DNA of 48,780 nucleotides from Lentisphaeria bacterium (GCA_022768375.1 JALEMG010000025.1:1-48780); one strand, 5' to 3'. Shown: positions 17,036 through 25,559, counted from the first letter of the stretch. Notes: generated from the sequence alone by a model not told the origin. Program-made: numbers and translations.

Positions 17036-18318
17036 GCCCGCGCTTGTGCCAGCGCCTGATCGAAATCCGCTTTGAGGTCGTCGATATTCTCAATGCCCAC
17101 CGAGACCCGGATCAGGTCCGGGGAGACCCCGGCGGCGGCCAACTCCGCCTCGGACAACTGCCGGTGCGTCATGCTGGCCGGATGCAGCACTCCGGTGCGC
17201 ACGTCGGCCACATGGACGACGATCGCCGCCAGTTTCAGCGCGTTCATGAACTTCGCCCCGGCCTCCCGGCCGCCTTTCACGCCGAAGCAGAGCACGCCGG
17301 AAGCCATGCCGTTTTTGAAGTACTTGCGCACTTTTCCGTACTGGGGACTGTCCGGCAGTCCGGGATAATTGACCCAGTTGACCCGAGGATGATGCCGGAG
17401 AAATTCCGCCATCGCCAGCGCGTTGGCGCTGTGCCGTTCCATGCGCAGGTGCAGTGTTTCCGTCCCCAGATGGGAAAGAAACGCGTTGAAGGGCATCATC
17501 GGGATCCCGTAATCGCGCACCAACTGCACCCGCAGTTTGACCGAGAACGGCGCGGCGGCGAAATCCTTCGTGTAGATCAGCCCGTGATAACTGGCATCCG
17601 GTTCGGTGAATTCCGGGAAATTGCCGTTGCTCCAGTCGAATCCGCCCTTCTCCACCACGATCCCGCCCACGCTGGTGGCATGGCCGTCGATGTACTTGGT
17701 GGTGGAATGCGTCACAATATCCGCCCCGAAATCGAACGGGCGGCACAGCACCGGCGTGGGAAAGGTGTTGTCCACCACCAGCGGCACCCCGTGCCGGTGG
17801 GCGACCCGGGCGTACATCCCGAAATCCGCCACCACCAGCGCCGGATTGGCCAGCGCCTCGATAAACAGCGCCTTGGTGTTGGACTTCATCGCCGCGTCGA
17901 CCTCCGCTTCGCTCATCTCCGGCGTGACGAACGTGATCTCCAGACCGCATTTTTTCAGCGTGTTGGTGAACAGCGACACCGTGCCGCCGTAAAGACTGCT
18001 GAGCGCCAGCACATGATCGCCGCTTTTGGCGAGATTCAACAGACTGTACGCGTTGGCCGCCTGACCGCTGCTGAGCGCGACGGCGGCGACGCCGCCCTCC
18101 ATGGCGGCGATCTTTTTCTCGAACGCCTCCACCGTGGGGTTGGCCAGCCGGGTATAGAAGAATCCTTCCCGCTTCAGGTCGAAAAGATCAGCCACGCTCT
18201 GCACGTCGTCGTATTTGTAGGTGGTGCTCTGCGCGATCGGCACGATCCGGGGCGCGCCGTCCGCCGGTTCGTACCCGGCCTGCACTGCCAAAGTCTCGAT
18301 TTTCCAGTTCTTATCCAT
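17032..18318 (-). CDS. metY: O-acetylhomoserine sulfhydrylase (PLP-dependent)
   Basis: This 428-residue Cys/Met-metabolism enzyme has the PLP lysine in HSTTKYIDGHAT (Lys208) and the preceding VVDNTFPTPVLCRPFDFGAD. The TRLANPTV and EGGVAAVALSSGQAA motifs and the FSVKLRVQLVRDYG insertion are typical of MetY rather than MetB. It makes homocysteine directly from O-acetylhomoserine and sulfide. The start has aagga upstream, immediately after a strong hairpin (18333-18362). No SAM riboswitch is visible in the 84-base leader. Confidence 0.93.
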   Translation of the reverse strand: MDKNWKIETLAVQAGYEPADGAPRIVPIAQSTTYKYDDVQSVADLFDLKREGFFYTRLANPTVEAFEKKIAAMEGGVAAVALSSGQAANAYSLLNLAKSGDHVLALSSLYGGTVSLFTNTLKKCGLEITFVTPEMSEAEVDAAMKSNTKALFIEALANPALVVADFGMYARVAHRHGVPLVVDNTFPTPVLCRPFDFGADIVTHSTTKYIDGHATSVGGIVVEKGGFDWSNGNFPEFTEPDASYHGLIYTKDFAAAPFSVKLRVQLVRDYGIPMMPFNAFLSHLGTETLHLRMERHSANALAMAEFLRHHPRVNWVNYPGLPDSPQYGKVRKYFKNGMASGVLCFGVKGGREAGAKFMNALKLAAIVVHVADVRTGVLHPASMTHRQLSEAELAAAGVSPDLIRVSVGIENIDDLKADFDQALAQARA

Positions 18319-18332
18319 GATTCCTTATCTCC

Positions 18333-18362
18333 GCGGCCCGGGGGAACATCCTCCCGGGCCGC
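18333..18362 (-). other. Strong intercistronic hairpin in front of metY
   Basis: A 10-bp GC stem (18333-18342 with 18353-18362) with a 10-base loop lies just upstream of the metY Shine-Dalgarno on the minus-strand mRNA. No T run follows. It may protect the metY-metallophosphoesterase part of the transcript or limit read-through from the esterase gene. Confidence 0.55.
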
Positions 18363-18402
18363 CGTGTTGGGTTTGATTTCCGATCCCGATACGCCGCCGC
18401 GA

Positions 18403-19884
18403 TCAGTAGGTTTTCCACAGAACCACTTCGGATTCCTTCGGCACGAACCCGTGATCGCTGCCCTGCACCCAGCGGATGCTTTTCCGGGGTGTGGCCAGAT
18501 TGTTGTAACTGATCGCCAATCCCGACGGCGGACAGGTGTAGTCCCCCAATCCGGCACGGGTGATGTCGACCTGCGCTTTTTTGATCCGCTTGGCCATGAA
18601 GACCGGATCGTAGTAATCCAGCGCGGGCAGATACTTGATCCGCCACGAACCGTGAATGCGTCCGGCCTTTTCGCTCCCGGCCATATCGCAGCACCAGGTA
18701 ATGGCCGGCGCGGCCATGGTCACATCCTGATCCAGCGCCGCCGCCCACATGGTCTGCAGTCCGCCCTGACTGCCGCCGACGGCCCGCAGATTCTGACCGT
18801 CCCATTCCGGACGGCTCTTGAGGTAATCCAGCGCCCGCAGCGCCCGCAGCGCCATGCCGTTGAAAAACGCCGTCTCCGGGTCTTTGTTCTGCTCCGGATC
18901 GAATGCGTAATTGTAGCCGTTGCTCCGAATGCTCTGGAAAAATTCCTTGTAGTAGGCGTCATCCCGGCCGAGTTCCTGCCCGTGGGCGTTCACTCTCAGC
19001 ACGATCCGATCTTTGGGACCGGACACCGGCATCGGCTGCCGGCTGGACCCGTAACCGAAGTACACCACTTCCGCCGGAAGACTTTTTGCCTGAGCCTCGA
19101 CCGGCACGGTCAGATATCCGGTGGCCGGACGGCCCACGCAGGGGATGCTCACCGCGTAAACTTTGACATTGCTGTCCCGATGCACCAGTTTCTCCGTCAC
19201 CTTGCCCGCGAACGGCACCGCATCCAGCCGCGCCCGCTGTTTTTTCCAGAACGCGTCGAAATCCGCCGGTTCGCCGCAGTCTTTCAACTGCTCCGGCTTC
19301 ACCGCCGCCCCGGCGTAGAACGCCACCTGCCGCCGCCGGCGGGCATCGATTTTCACCGTCGGTATCTTGCCCTTTTCATCCATCAGATGCACCGTCACGG
19401 AGACGAATCCCGGCTTGCCGAGGGAAGTTTTCACCACCAGAGGCTCGGAGGCTTTCGCCTTGCCGGAGAAATCCACTCCGTCGTCGCCGCGGCGGGTGTA
19501 GACGAGGGAATACCCCTCCGGCGAGACCTCGCCGAAATCCGCCTTGAACGTGAAAATCATCTCCTCGCCTTCCTGATACGACAGCGCCGACTTGTTGGTT
19601 TCGCCCAAAATCCGCACCTTGAGCAGATCCACCGGGGGTTTGAGCGCCGACTTGACGTCCGCCTCCACCGCCGCGACCGCCGACTTGACTTCCGCCGCCG
19701 AGGTCTTGAGCGCCGATTTGACATCCGCCGTCATCGACTCAAGCGCCGGTTTTGCCCCCGCCGCGGGTTTCGCTTCCGCCGCGGGTTGATTCTCAGCCGG
19801 TTTATCCGGTCCCGTGACCGTACACCCCGCCAGCGCGCCGGACAGCAGCACGCTCCACAACCCGATCCGCATGTAATGCCTCAT
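18403..19884 (-). CDS. Acetylxylan-esterase-like lipoprotein
   Basis: This 493-residue protein has a lipoprotein signal ending LLSGALAGC. A low-complexity spacer (about 25-85) follows, with repeated A-D-V-K-S-A-L-K units, then a beta-sandwich-like region (about 85-190) and a C-terminal alpha/beta-hydrolase of the acetylxylan esterase/cephalosporin deacetylase family. The nucleophile is in AVGGSQGGLQ and the histidine in GSDHGF. It probably removes acetyl groups from plant polysaccharides at the cell surface. The ATG at 19884 is chosen because it yields the signal and has aaggag upstream. No other polysaccharide-degrading gene is nearby. Confidence 0.85.
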   Translation of the reverse strand: MRHYMRIGLWSVLLSGALAGCTVTGPDKPAENQPAAEAKPAAGAKPALESMTADVKSALKTSAAEVKSAVAAVEADVKSALKPPVDLLKVRILGETNKSALSYQEGEEMIFTFKADFGEVSPEGYSLVYTRRGDDGVDFSGKAKASEPLVVKTSLGKPGFVSVTVHLMDEKGKIPTVKIDARRRRQVAFYAGAAVKPEQLKDCGEPADFDAFWKKQRARLDAVPFAGKVTEKLVHRDSNVKVYAVSIPCVGRPATGYLTVPVEAQAKSLPAEVVYFGYGSSRQPMPVSGPKDRIVLRVNAHGQELGRDDAYYKEFFQSIRSNGYNYAFDPEQNKDPETAFFNGMALRALRALDYLKSRPEWDGQNLRAVGGSQGGLQTMWAAALDQDVTMAAPAITWCCDMAGSEKAGRIHGSWRIKYLPALDYYDPVFMAKRIKKAQVDITRAGLGDYTCPPSGLAISYNNLATPRKSIRWVQGSDHGFVPKESEVVLWKTY

Positions 19885-19913
19885 TTTTCCATGTCTCCTT
19901 CCTGATCTCATGG

Positions 19914-21143
19914 TCAAAGTTGATGAATATTCGTATTGCAATCGCCGGATGCGATCTCCTTCTCCATCCGGGCGAAGACCGCGTCGAACCGGGCAAATTC
20001 CGGCGTGTCCGCGTCTCCCGGCCCGTTGATCCGCCGCAGGAAATCCACCAGACTGAATTTCCCCGGCGGCACTCCCGGCAGCAGTCCCGGCCGGTCGCCG
20101 GCCGCCACCGCGCGGCACAGGATTTTGAGGTCCAGCAACTCATCCACCTCGCTTCGCAGGATGATTTCCGGCAGTTTCAGCGTCTTGATCAAATCGTCCA
20201 CCGGCGTCACCCCCTGCCCTCTTTCAAACTCCCGGAATACCATGTTGACAATGGCCAACTGGTGTTCGCGGCGCAGTTTCGGGCTGATCCGGCGATCCTT
20301 GCCGTCATCGAAGATCCCGCTGTCGACATGCTGGCGGACAAAACTAATCTCCGCGCCGAAAAGGATGATCTGCCACGACCAGTTCAGCCACACCAGAAAC
20401 AGCGGCAGCGCGGCGAAACTGCCGTAGATCCGGTTGTAGGTGAAAACCGACCGCTGCAGATAGATGAACCCGTCCTGCAGCAGTTGATACATCACTCCGG
20501 CGATGATCCCGGCGACCAGCGCCCCCCGGAACCGGACTTTGGTGTTGGGGACGAATTTATAGATCAGCGTGAACAGCAGCCAGATGACGAACAGCGGCGC
20601 CAGATTCGCCGCCACATCCGCCAGATTCGCCCCCAGCCCCAGCGGCAGCGCGTCGCCCAGTTTCCGCAGTTTGCTCCGCAGGACCACGCCCAGCGTGCTG
20701 ACCGCCACCATCATGATCGGCGTCATCAGCACCAGCGAGATGTAGTCGCTGAACTTCCGCCACCAGTTGCGCCGGGGCGGCAGTCCCCATACCGCGTTGA
20801 AGGCTTTTTCGATATTGGAGATCAACCACATCACCGTCCAGAGCAATGCGATCACGCCGACGCCGGCGACCACGCTCCCGGAAGCCTGACGCAGCGTGGT
20901 GTCCGCAAACTGGTAAACCCAGTCCAGCAGTTCCTGATGATTGGCGAAGCGGGAGGAGATCGCCTCCTGCAACTGGTTCTCCAGCGAAAACCCTTTGGCA
21001 ATACCGAAAAGCAGCGCCGCCAGCGGCACGATGGAAAACAGCGTATAGTACGTCAGCGCCACCGCCCGCTGGCCCAACTGGTCGGTCACGTAGCGTTTCC
21101 CGCTCAACACGATGACCAGGCTGAAATTGCGTAAAAATTTCAT
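19914..21143 (-). CDS. YihY/BrkB family inner membrane protein
   Basis: This 409-residue protein has the YihY (formerly mis-assigned RNase BN) domain: QRAVALTYYTLFSIVPLAALLFGIAKG near the N-terminus, about six membrane helices to residue 280, and the family segment RIYGSFAALPLFLVWLNWSWQIILFGAEIS. A C-terminal soluble extension of about 120 residues looks helical, possibly a winged-helix-like domain. Its function is unknown; some relatives are proposed lipid exporters. It lies 20 bases after lepB and 29 before the esterase, so co-transcription is likely. Confidence 0.88.
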   Translation of the reverse strand: MKFLRNFSLVIVLSGKRYVTDQLGQRAVALTYYTLFSIVPLAALLFGIAKGFSLENQLQEAISSRFANHQELLDWVYQFADTTLRQASGSVVAGVGVIALLWTVMWLISNIEKAFNAVWGLPPRRNWWRKFSDYISLVLMTPIMMVAVSTLGVVLRSKLRKLGDALPLGLGANLADVAANLAPLFVIWLLFTLIYKFVPNTKVRFRGALVAGIIAGVMYQLLQDGFIYLQRSVFTYNRIYGSFAALPLFLVWLNWSWQIILFGAEISFVRQHVDSGIFDDGKDRRISPKLRREHQLAIVNMVFREFERGQGVTPVDDLIKTLKLPEIILRSEVDELLDLKILCRAVAAGDRPGLLPGVPPGKFSLVDFLRRINGPGDADTPEFARFDAVFARMEKEIASGDCNTNIHQL

Positions 21144-21163
21144 TGTCCTCTCATCCTCCGCGA

Positions 21164-22345
21164 TTATTGCTTTGCCATGACCGGAAACGCCGAAACTCCG
21201 GGGTTCCCGGTCGGTTCATCCACCGGTCCGCACCGGTCCACCCGGCCGATCCGACGGCTGAACGGATAAAACACGAACCATGCCCGCCCGATCAGATTGC
21301 GCCGGGGTACCGCGCCGAAATACCGGCTGTCCATGCTGAAGCGGGTGTTGTCTCCCAGCATCAGATAGGCATTCTCCGGCACGATGAACTCCTCTCCGAA
21401 AGCGAATCCCTCCGTTCCCATGCCGCCGGCATGTCCCTGGTACCCGCCGCGTCCGGAATAGATTTTGCCGAACGCCGGTGCCACATCCTGAATTTTCCGA
21501 AACTCCGACTCTCCGGCCGGACGCACCCACAACTGACTGCCCTCAATTTTCACGGTGTCGCCGGGCAGCGCGACCACCCGTTTGATGTAGTAGTACCCGC
21601 CGGAAAGGGCCAGCGGCGTCCCGCCCACCATCAAATTTTCCGTATTGAAAACCATGATGTCGCCCCGGACCGGCGGTTTCAGGTAGAGCGAGAACCTCTC
21701 CACGAACAGATGGTCGCCCAATGTCACATAACCGTCCCCGAGGGTCTCCCCGCCGTTCCACCGCTCCCGCGTCGTCCATCCGGCGTAATCCGCCACCTGC
21801 CGGGAGTTCCCGGGCAGTGAATACCGGTCGGTTCCGATGAAAAATTCCGTCCGATCGAAGACCGTCCCCGATACTTCCCGCACCCCGGACAGCACACCGC
21901 CGGGCGCCCGTACCGCAACGGACGCGTCCGCGGACCCGAAAACCGCGTGATGCAGCACCCCGGAAAGTTTCGCAAACCCCCAATTGGCGTTGCCGTCACG
22001 CTTCTGATAGTGAATGCCGTACAGCGTCGGCTGCATCGACCCGGTGGGAATGCGGAACGGCTGAAAAAACAGCCCCCGCAACCCGAAGGCGATCGCACCG
22101 ACCACAAAAATCAGGTCCAGCAGGGAATACAGCCAATTCCGCCGGGGCAACGGCAGCGCGGCGTACTCCCGCCGCGCCGTTTCCATCGCGCCCGCGATCT
22201 CCGCACCCGAGGCTCGGGCCAAACCGTCGATGACCGCGTCGAAACGCGACCGCAGCGCCGGGGAGAGCAAGTCATCCTCGGCGCGGCGGCGGTTTTGCAG
22301 TTCAGCGAGCAGTTTTCGCTGTTTTCGTCTTACGGAACCGATCAT
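21164..22345 (-). CDS. lepB: Signal peptidase I with long N-terminal cytoplasmic region
   Basis: Signal peptidase I removes signal peptides after Sec or Tat export. The 393-residue protein has about 70 charged residues, one membrane helix (about 71-92), then the catalytic serine in PTGSMQPTL (Ser103) and general-base lysine in YYIKRVVALPGD (Lys255). It ends with the GDNTRFSMDSRYFGAVPRRNLIGRA box. About 140 residues separate the Ser and Lys motifs, longer than in most LepB proteins. The start has aaagga upstream. It lies 24 bases after the Pro/Val-rich gene. Confidence 0.94.
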   Translation of the reverse strand: MIGSVRRKQRKLLAELQNRRRAEDDLLSPALRSRFDAVIDGLARASGAEIAGAMETARREYAALPLPRRNWLYSLLDLIFVVGAIAFGLRGLFFQPFRIPTGSMQPTLYGIHYQKRDGNANWGFAKLSGVLHHAVFGSADASVAVRAPGGVLSGVREVSGTVFDRTEFFIGTDRYSLPGNSRQVADYAGWTTRERWNGGETLGDGYVTLGDHLFVERFSLYLKPPVRGDIMVFNTENLMVGGTPLALSGGYYYIKRVVALPGDTVKIEGSQLWVRPAGESEFRKIQDVAPAFGKIYSGRGGYQGHAGGMGTEGFAFGEEFIVPENAYLMLGDNTRFSMDSRYFGAVPRRNLIGRAWFVFYPFSRRIGRVDRCGPVDEPTGNPGVSAFPVMAKQ

Positions 22346-22369
22346 AGATCCTTTCTGCCGTTCCCCGGT

Positions 22370-22711
22370 TCAGCGGCGGTGTCCGCCGTTGTAGCGACGG
22401 GGAGGCGGAGGCGGCGGAGCCTGCCGGTACTGATAGTACCGCGGCTGCTGAACCACCACCACCGGATGTGGCGGGGGCGGGGGCGGAGCCACAACGACCG
22501 GGGGCTGGGCCACAACGACCGGGGCCGGAGCCACCACCACCGGCTGCGGGGCCACGACCCGCATCACCAGATCCACGATCCCGTAGGCCAGATCCAAACC
22601 ATCCCGTTTGTGGTGGTGACCATGCCCTCCGCGATGCGGCGGACCGGCGAATACCGCACATCCGGCACACACGGCAACCACGGTCAGCAGGACTTTCACG
22701 TTCTTCTTCAT
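22370..22711 (-). CDS. Small secreted Pro/Val-rich repeat protein
   Basis: This 113-residue protein has a signal peptide (about 1-22, ending VFAG), a His/Gly-rich stretch, then repeats of P-V-V-V-A-P or P-V-V-V-A-Q and P-x runs, ending in an Arg/Tyr/Pro-rich tail. I do not recognise the family. The composition suggests an extended envelope or extracellular spacer polypeptide. A ribosome site aaagg lies just downstream of a structured leader (22727-22780). It sits between the PQ-loop-like gene and lepB on the same strand. Confidence 0.7.
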   Translation of the reverse strand: MKKNVKVLLTVVAVCAGCAVFAGPPHRGGHGHHHKRDGLDLAYGIVDLVMRVVAPQPVVVAPAPVVVAQPPVVVAPPPPPPHPVVVVQQPRYYQYRQAPPPPPPRRYNGGHRR

Positions 22712-22726
22712 TTTCTCGACCTTTCT

Positions 22727-22780
22727 TTAAGAGGTTTCGCTTTTTTCAAGCACCCTCTCCGAGTGCTTTCGACCTCTTAA
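22727..22780 (-). other. Structured leader RNA before the Pro/Val-rich gene
   Basis: A 9-bp outer stem (22727-22735 with 22772-22780) encloses an inner stem (22748-22753 with 22763-22768, extended by a G-U wobble only on the minus-strand RNA). The base of the outer stem abuts the Shine-Dalgarno. No T run follows, so it is not a terminator, and I recognise no known riboswitch. Confidence 0.5.
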
Positions 22781-22814
22781 CGCTAAGGAAGTCCGAATTA
22801 TTTTATATTTTTTA

Positions 22815-23093
22815 TTATTTTCCCGATTTTTTATTCCGATTCCGATAATACACACTGAATGCGAAGTCGGTTACGACCATCGCCAGATCCAGCAGATAGA
22901 GGTAAAACACCCAGTTGCGCCAGCAATCGTGCCCCTCTCTCACGACCTTGCCGATGACACCGGAAACGTAACCGACGGTCACCAGCGTCAGAAAAAGAAA
23001 ACTTTTACCCTTCGGGTCCTTGACCCGCAACGTCTTGATGATCGCCGACGGCCAACTTGCGCCGAAGCAGATCAGCATGATGCCTTCCCACAT
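22815..23093 (-). CDS. Small PQ-loop/SWEET-like membrane protein
   Basis: This 92-residue protein has three hydrophobic segments and a pattern resembling half-SWEET/PQ-loop proteins. FGASWPSAIIKTLRVKDPKGKS has PS in place of the usual PQ, followed by a second helix LFLTLVTVGYVSGVIGKVV and a third near the C-terminus. Such proteins dimerise to carry small solutes. The substrate is unknown and the assignment is tentative. It begins seven bases after ftsZ, so it is probably co-transcribed with ftsAZ. Confidence 0.6.
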   Translation of the reverse strand: MWEGIMLICFGASWPSAIIKTLRVKDPKGKSFLFLTLVTVGYVSGVIGKVVREGHDCWRNWVFYLYLLDLAMVVTDFAFSVYYRNRNKKSGK

Positions 23094-23100
23094 GTTACAC

Positions 23101-24294
23101 CTACTTTCCTAAATCAAGAACCACGCCCCGGCGTTTGTATGCCGGGATATCCATATCCTGCCCGTCGATGATGACCGGCACGGTATTCTCCATGATACCC
23201 TTGTCCTCGGCGGTCAAATTCGGCAGGGCCAACTGCTCTCCTCCCGAACTCTCCGAAGCCGTCTCCGTGCCGCGGTCGGCACTGCGGCCGCGCCGACCGG
23301 CGCCCGCGGACGGGATCTCATCGTCCAGGTACCGCACCGTGAGTGCGGTCAACTGCATCCTCCCGGTCAGTTCCGGCAGGACCGCCGCGCCCAGCAGAAC
23401 ATTCTTCTCGCCGTTCGGATCCACTTGCCGGGTCGTCAACTCCAGTACGGCTTTGGCATCGCCCAGCGACAATTCCGGACCGCCCAAAAGCGAAAACACC
23501 ACCGCATCGGCGGTATCCAGCGCCTCGCTCCCGCCGAACAGCGGCGATTCCAGCATCCGTTCCACGACCCGATCCGGCGCGTCGGAGGCGTTTTCCGCCA
23601 CTCCGACGCCGAGGGAACAGAGGGTGTGCCGACGCTTCAACACGCCGGTGAATGCCGCCAGATCCGCGTTGAAAAGATTTCCGCCGCTGAAGATCAGCGA
23701 AATCGCCAGCAGACTGCGGGCCATGTTTTCATCCGAACAGCGAAACGCGTCCGCCAGCGGCACCGCCGCGTCCAGCGTACTGAACAGCAAATCGTTCGGC
23801 AGAGCGATCACCGCATCGGCCACCGGCATGATGTCGCCGGTGATCCGGCTGTCCGCCAGTTTCCGCCGCTGAAAACCTTCCATGGCAAAGGGCAGCGTGC
23901 AGAGCAGAACCGATGTGATTCGCAGTTTTGCCGCGACCCCGAACACCACCGGCAGACCGCCGGAGGCCAGACCGCCGCCCATACCGGCAATCACCAACAG
24001 GACCCTGGTTCCGCGCAGGGTCTCCCCCAGCACCTTGCGCTCGTTGGCCACCGCCATCTGCCCGGCCATCGCGTCGCCGCCGCAGCCGCGCCCGGACCGC
24101 CATAACCGCCCCGCCTGGATGAGGGAGGTTTCCGGCAGGCCGCTGCTCCGCAGCGCATCCGCATCGCTGTCCAGCGCCAGCAGTCTGAATCTGTCCGCCG
24201 CGCCCAGCGCCAGAAATTCACGCATGATCCGACAGCCGGCGCCGCCGACCGCCATGATGGTGATTTCCGGGGTTTTACGCTCACTTTCCGCCAT
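23101..24294 (-). CDS. ftsZ: Divergent FtsZ with altered GTPase motifs
   Basis: This 397-residue tubulin-fold protein keeps much of FtsZ: the T1 glycine loop AVGGAGCRIM (15-24), CTLPFAMEG (132-140), PNDLL (166-170), ESPLF, FSLLGGPELSLGDA, and a C-terminal tail DIPAYKRRG like the conserved FtsA/ZipA-binding peptide. The tubulin signature GMGGGTGTG reads GMGGGLASG (104-112). The T7 catalytic loop NxDFAD reads NADLAA (209-214), losing the second aspartate. GTP hydrolysis is thus probably weak or absent, although polymerisation may persist. It overlaps ftsA by 14 bases. The ATG at 24294 is preferred; a TTG 18 bases upstream is unlikely. A separate canonical FtsZ elsewhere in the genome cannot be excluded. 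Confidence 0.85.
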   Translation of the reverse strand: MAESERKTPEITIMAVGGAGCRIMREFLALGAADRFRLLALDSDADALRSSGLPETSLIQAGRLWRSGRGCGGDAMAGQMAVANERKVLGETLRGTRVLLVIAGMGGGLASGGLPVVFGVAAKLRITSVLLCTLPFAMEGFQRRKLADSRITGDIMPVADAVIALPNDLLFSTLDAAVPLADAFRCSDENMARSLLAISLIFSGGNLFNADLAAFTGVLKRRHTLCSLGVGVAENASDAPDRVVERMLESPLFGGSEALDTADAVVFSLLGGPELSLGDAKAVLELTTRQVDPNGEKNVLLGAAVLPELTGRMQLTALTVRYLDDEIPSAGAGRRGRSADRGTETASESSGGEQLALPNLTAEDKGIMENTVPVIIDGQDMDIPAYKRRGVVLDLGK

Positions 24295-25522
24295 TGAGGA
24301 CCCCCAACCCAAGTTTGCTGATCACCCGGGCCAGCACTCCTTCCGGAGCGGGACCGTAATTTTCCTGGAAGAACGCCGCCACTTTCAGCGCGCCCCACAC
24401 CGCGCTGAACCGGGGGGTGCGCAGTCCGCCGATGACCCCGGCGTCGGCGGGTTCCCCGACCCGGCAGGCCAAATCGAACACATCGCTGAACAACTCCCGG
24501 GAACGGAAATAGAGCGCGCCGCCGCCGGTCAGCACCCCACCGGCCATCAGCGTCCGCGGCGCCTGCTTGTCCCGCAGTTTCCGCCGGACCAGTTCAAAGA
24601 TTTCCCGCAGCCGGGTCTCCGCGATCAATTCCAGTGTCGCCACCGGCACCGAACGGGTTTTGCCGCCGGAACGGGAAAATTCCAGCGTCGGACGCCCTTC
24701 TTTCACCGCCTGAGCCAGTGTTCCGCTCTCCAGCAGTTTCCGGCAGGTGTCGATATGCACGCCCAGCGCGATTGCCAGATCGTTGGCCACATGATCCATG
24801 CCGAGTTGGATCACCCCGGAGGCGCAGACCCCGCGGTCCAGAAATACCAGATACTCGGTGACGCCAGCCCCCAGATCCACCATCAGCACGCCGTTCTGCT
24901 TCTCCCGGTCGTCCACGACGCCGAACCCGGCGGCCAGCGGGGAGAACACCGGCTCGATCCGGACGTTTTCGATTCCCGCGTCCACCACCGTGTCCCGGAA
25001 GTTGGCGATACGGCTGCTCACCGCATGCACGATATGAACGCAGGCTTCCAGACGCCGCCCGGAGAGCCGAAGCGGATTGACCACCCGACGGCCGTCCAGC
25101 AGAAAATACGACGTGGACGCGTTGATGATCTCCCGTTCCACGCCGACTTCCACGATCTTGGCGTTGCCCTCGGCCTCCATGCGGTCGGCGTCGCTGACCG
25201 CGCCGCCCTCGCCCTTGACCGTGGCGATGCCGTTATTCTGGAGGGAATCCACGCCGCCGCCGGTGACCAGCACCGCCAGCATCCGGCAATTGGCCAGTTC
25301 GCCGCCGGAACTTTTATCCGCACCGTCCAAAGCCTTGTTGAGCAGTCCGGCACACCGCTCCATATCCACGATCTCGCCTTTGACCACCACTCCGGCGGAG
25401 GGAACGATGCCGTGCCCCAGCACCGCGCCGATGCCGCCGCCGGCATCGACCTCCCCGAGCAGAACGCAGATCTTGGATGTGCCGAATTCCACGGCGCACA
25501 CCACATTGGGATTGCGAAACAT
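24281..25522 (-). CDS. ftsA: Cell division protein FtsA
   Basis: This 413-residue actin-like protein tethers FtsZ to the inner membrane. It shows phosphate-1 VVCAVEFGTSKICVLLGE near the N-terminus, the SHS2-type 1C domain region (about 75-170), phosphate-2 GVLMVDLGAGVTEY, the adenosine loop GGVLTGGGALYF, and a C-terminal amphipathic segment ARVISKLGLGVL that would act as membrane anchor. The ATG at 25522 is selected by a ggagg site and by homology; earlier in-frame codons run into the promoter. It overlaps ftsZ, and the pair lies outside any mur or division cluster. Confidence 0.9.
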   Translation of the reverse strand: MFRNPNVVCAVEFGTSKICVLLGEVDAGGGIGAVLGHGIVPSAGVVVKGEIVDMERCAGLLNKALDGADKSSGGELANCRMLAVLVTGGGVDSLQNNGIATVKGEGGAVSDADRMEAEGNAKIVEVGVEREIINASTSYFLLDGRRVVNPLRLSGRRLEACVHIVHAVSSRIANFRDTVVDAGIENVRIEPVFSPLAAGFGVVDDREKQNGVLMVDLGAGVTEYLVFLDRGVCASGVIQLGMDHVANDLAIALGVHIDTCRKLLESGTLAQAVKEGRPTLEFSRSGGKTRSVPVATLELIAETRLREIFELVRRKLRDKQAPRTLMAGGVLTGGGALYFRSRELFSDVFDLACRVGEPADAGVIGGLRTPRFSAVWGALKVAAFFQENYGPAPEGVLARVISKLGLGVLNGGK

Positions 25523-25559
25523 TTTCCTCCGTCCGAAATTCACTACCGTACTTCCGATG

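Noticed and set aside
18319-18402. Possible SAM riboswitch before metY
   Set aside because: The leader is only 84 bases and contains one simple hairpin without the conserved core of any SAM riboswitch class known to me.
17026-19905. A 959-codon open frame on the plus strand, antisense to metY and the esterase
   Set aside because: It mirrors third-position GC bias of the real minus-strand genes, has a His/Arg/Pro-rich composition with no domain, and spans an intergenic gap.
15779-25522. A plant-polysaccharide utilisation locus around the acetylxylan esterase
   Set aside because: No glycoside hydrolase, sulfatase or SusCD-like gene lies near it.
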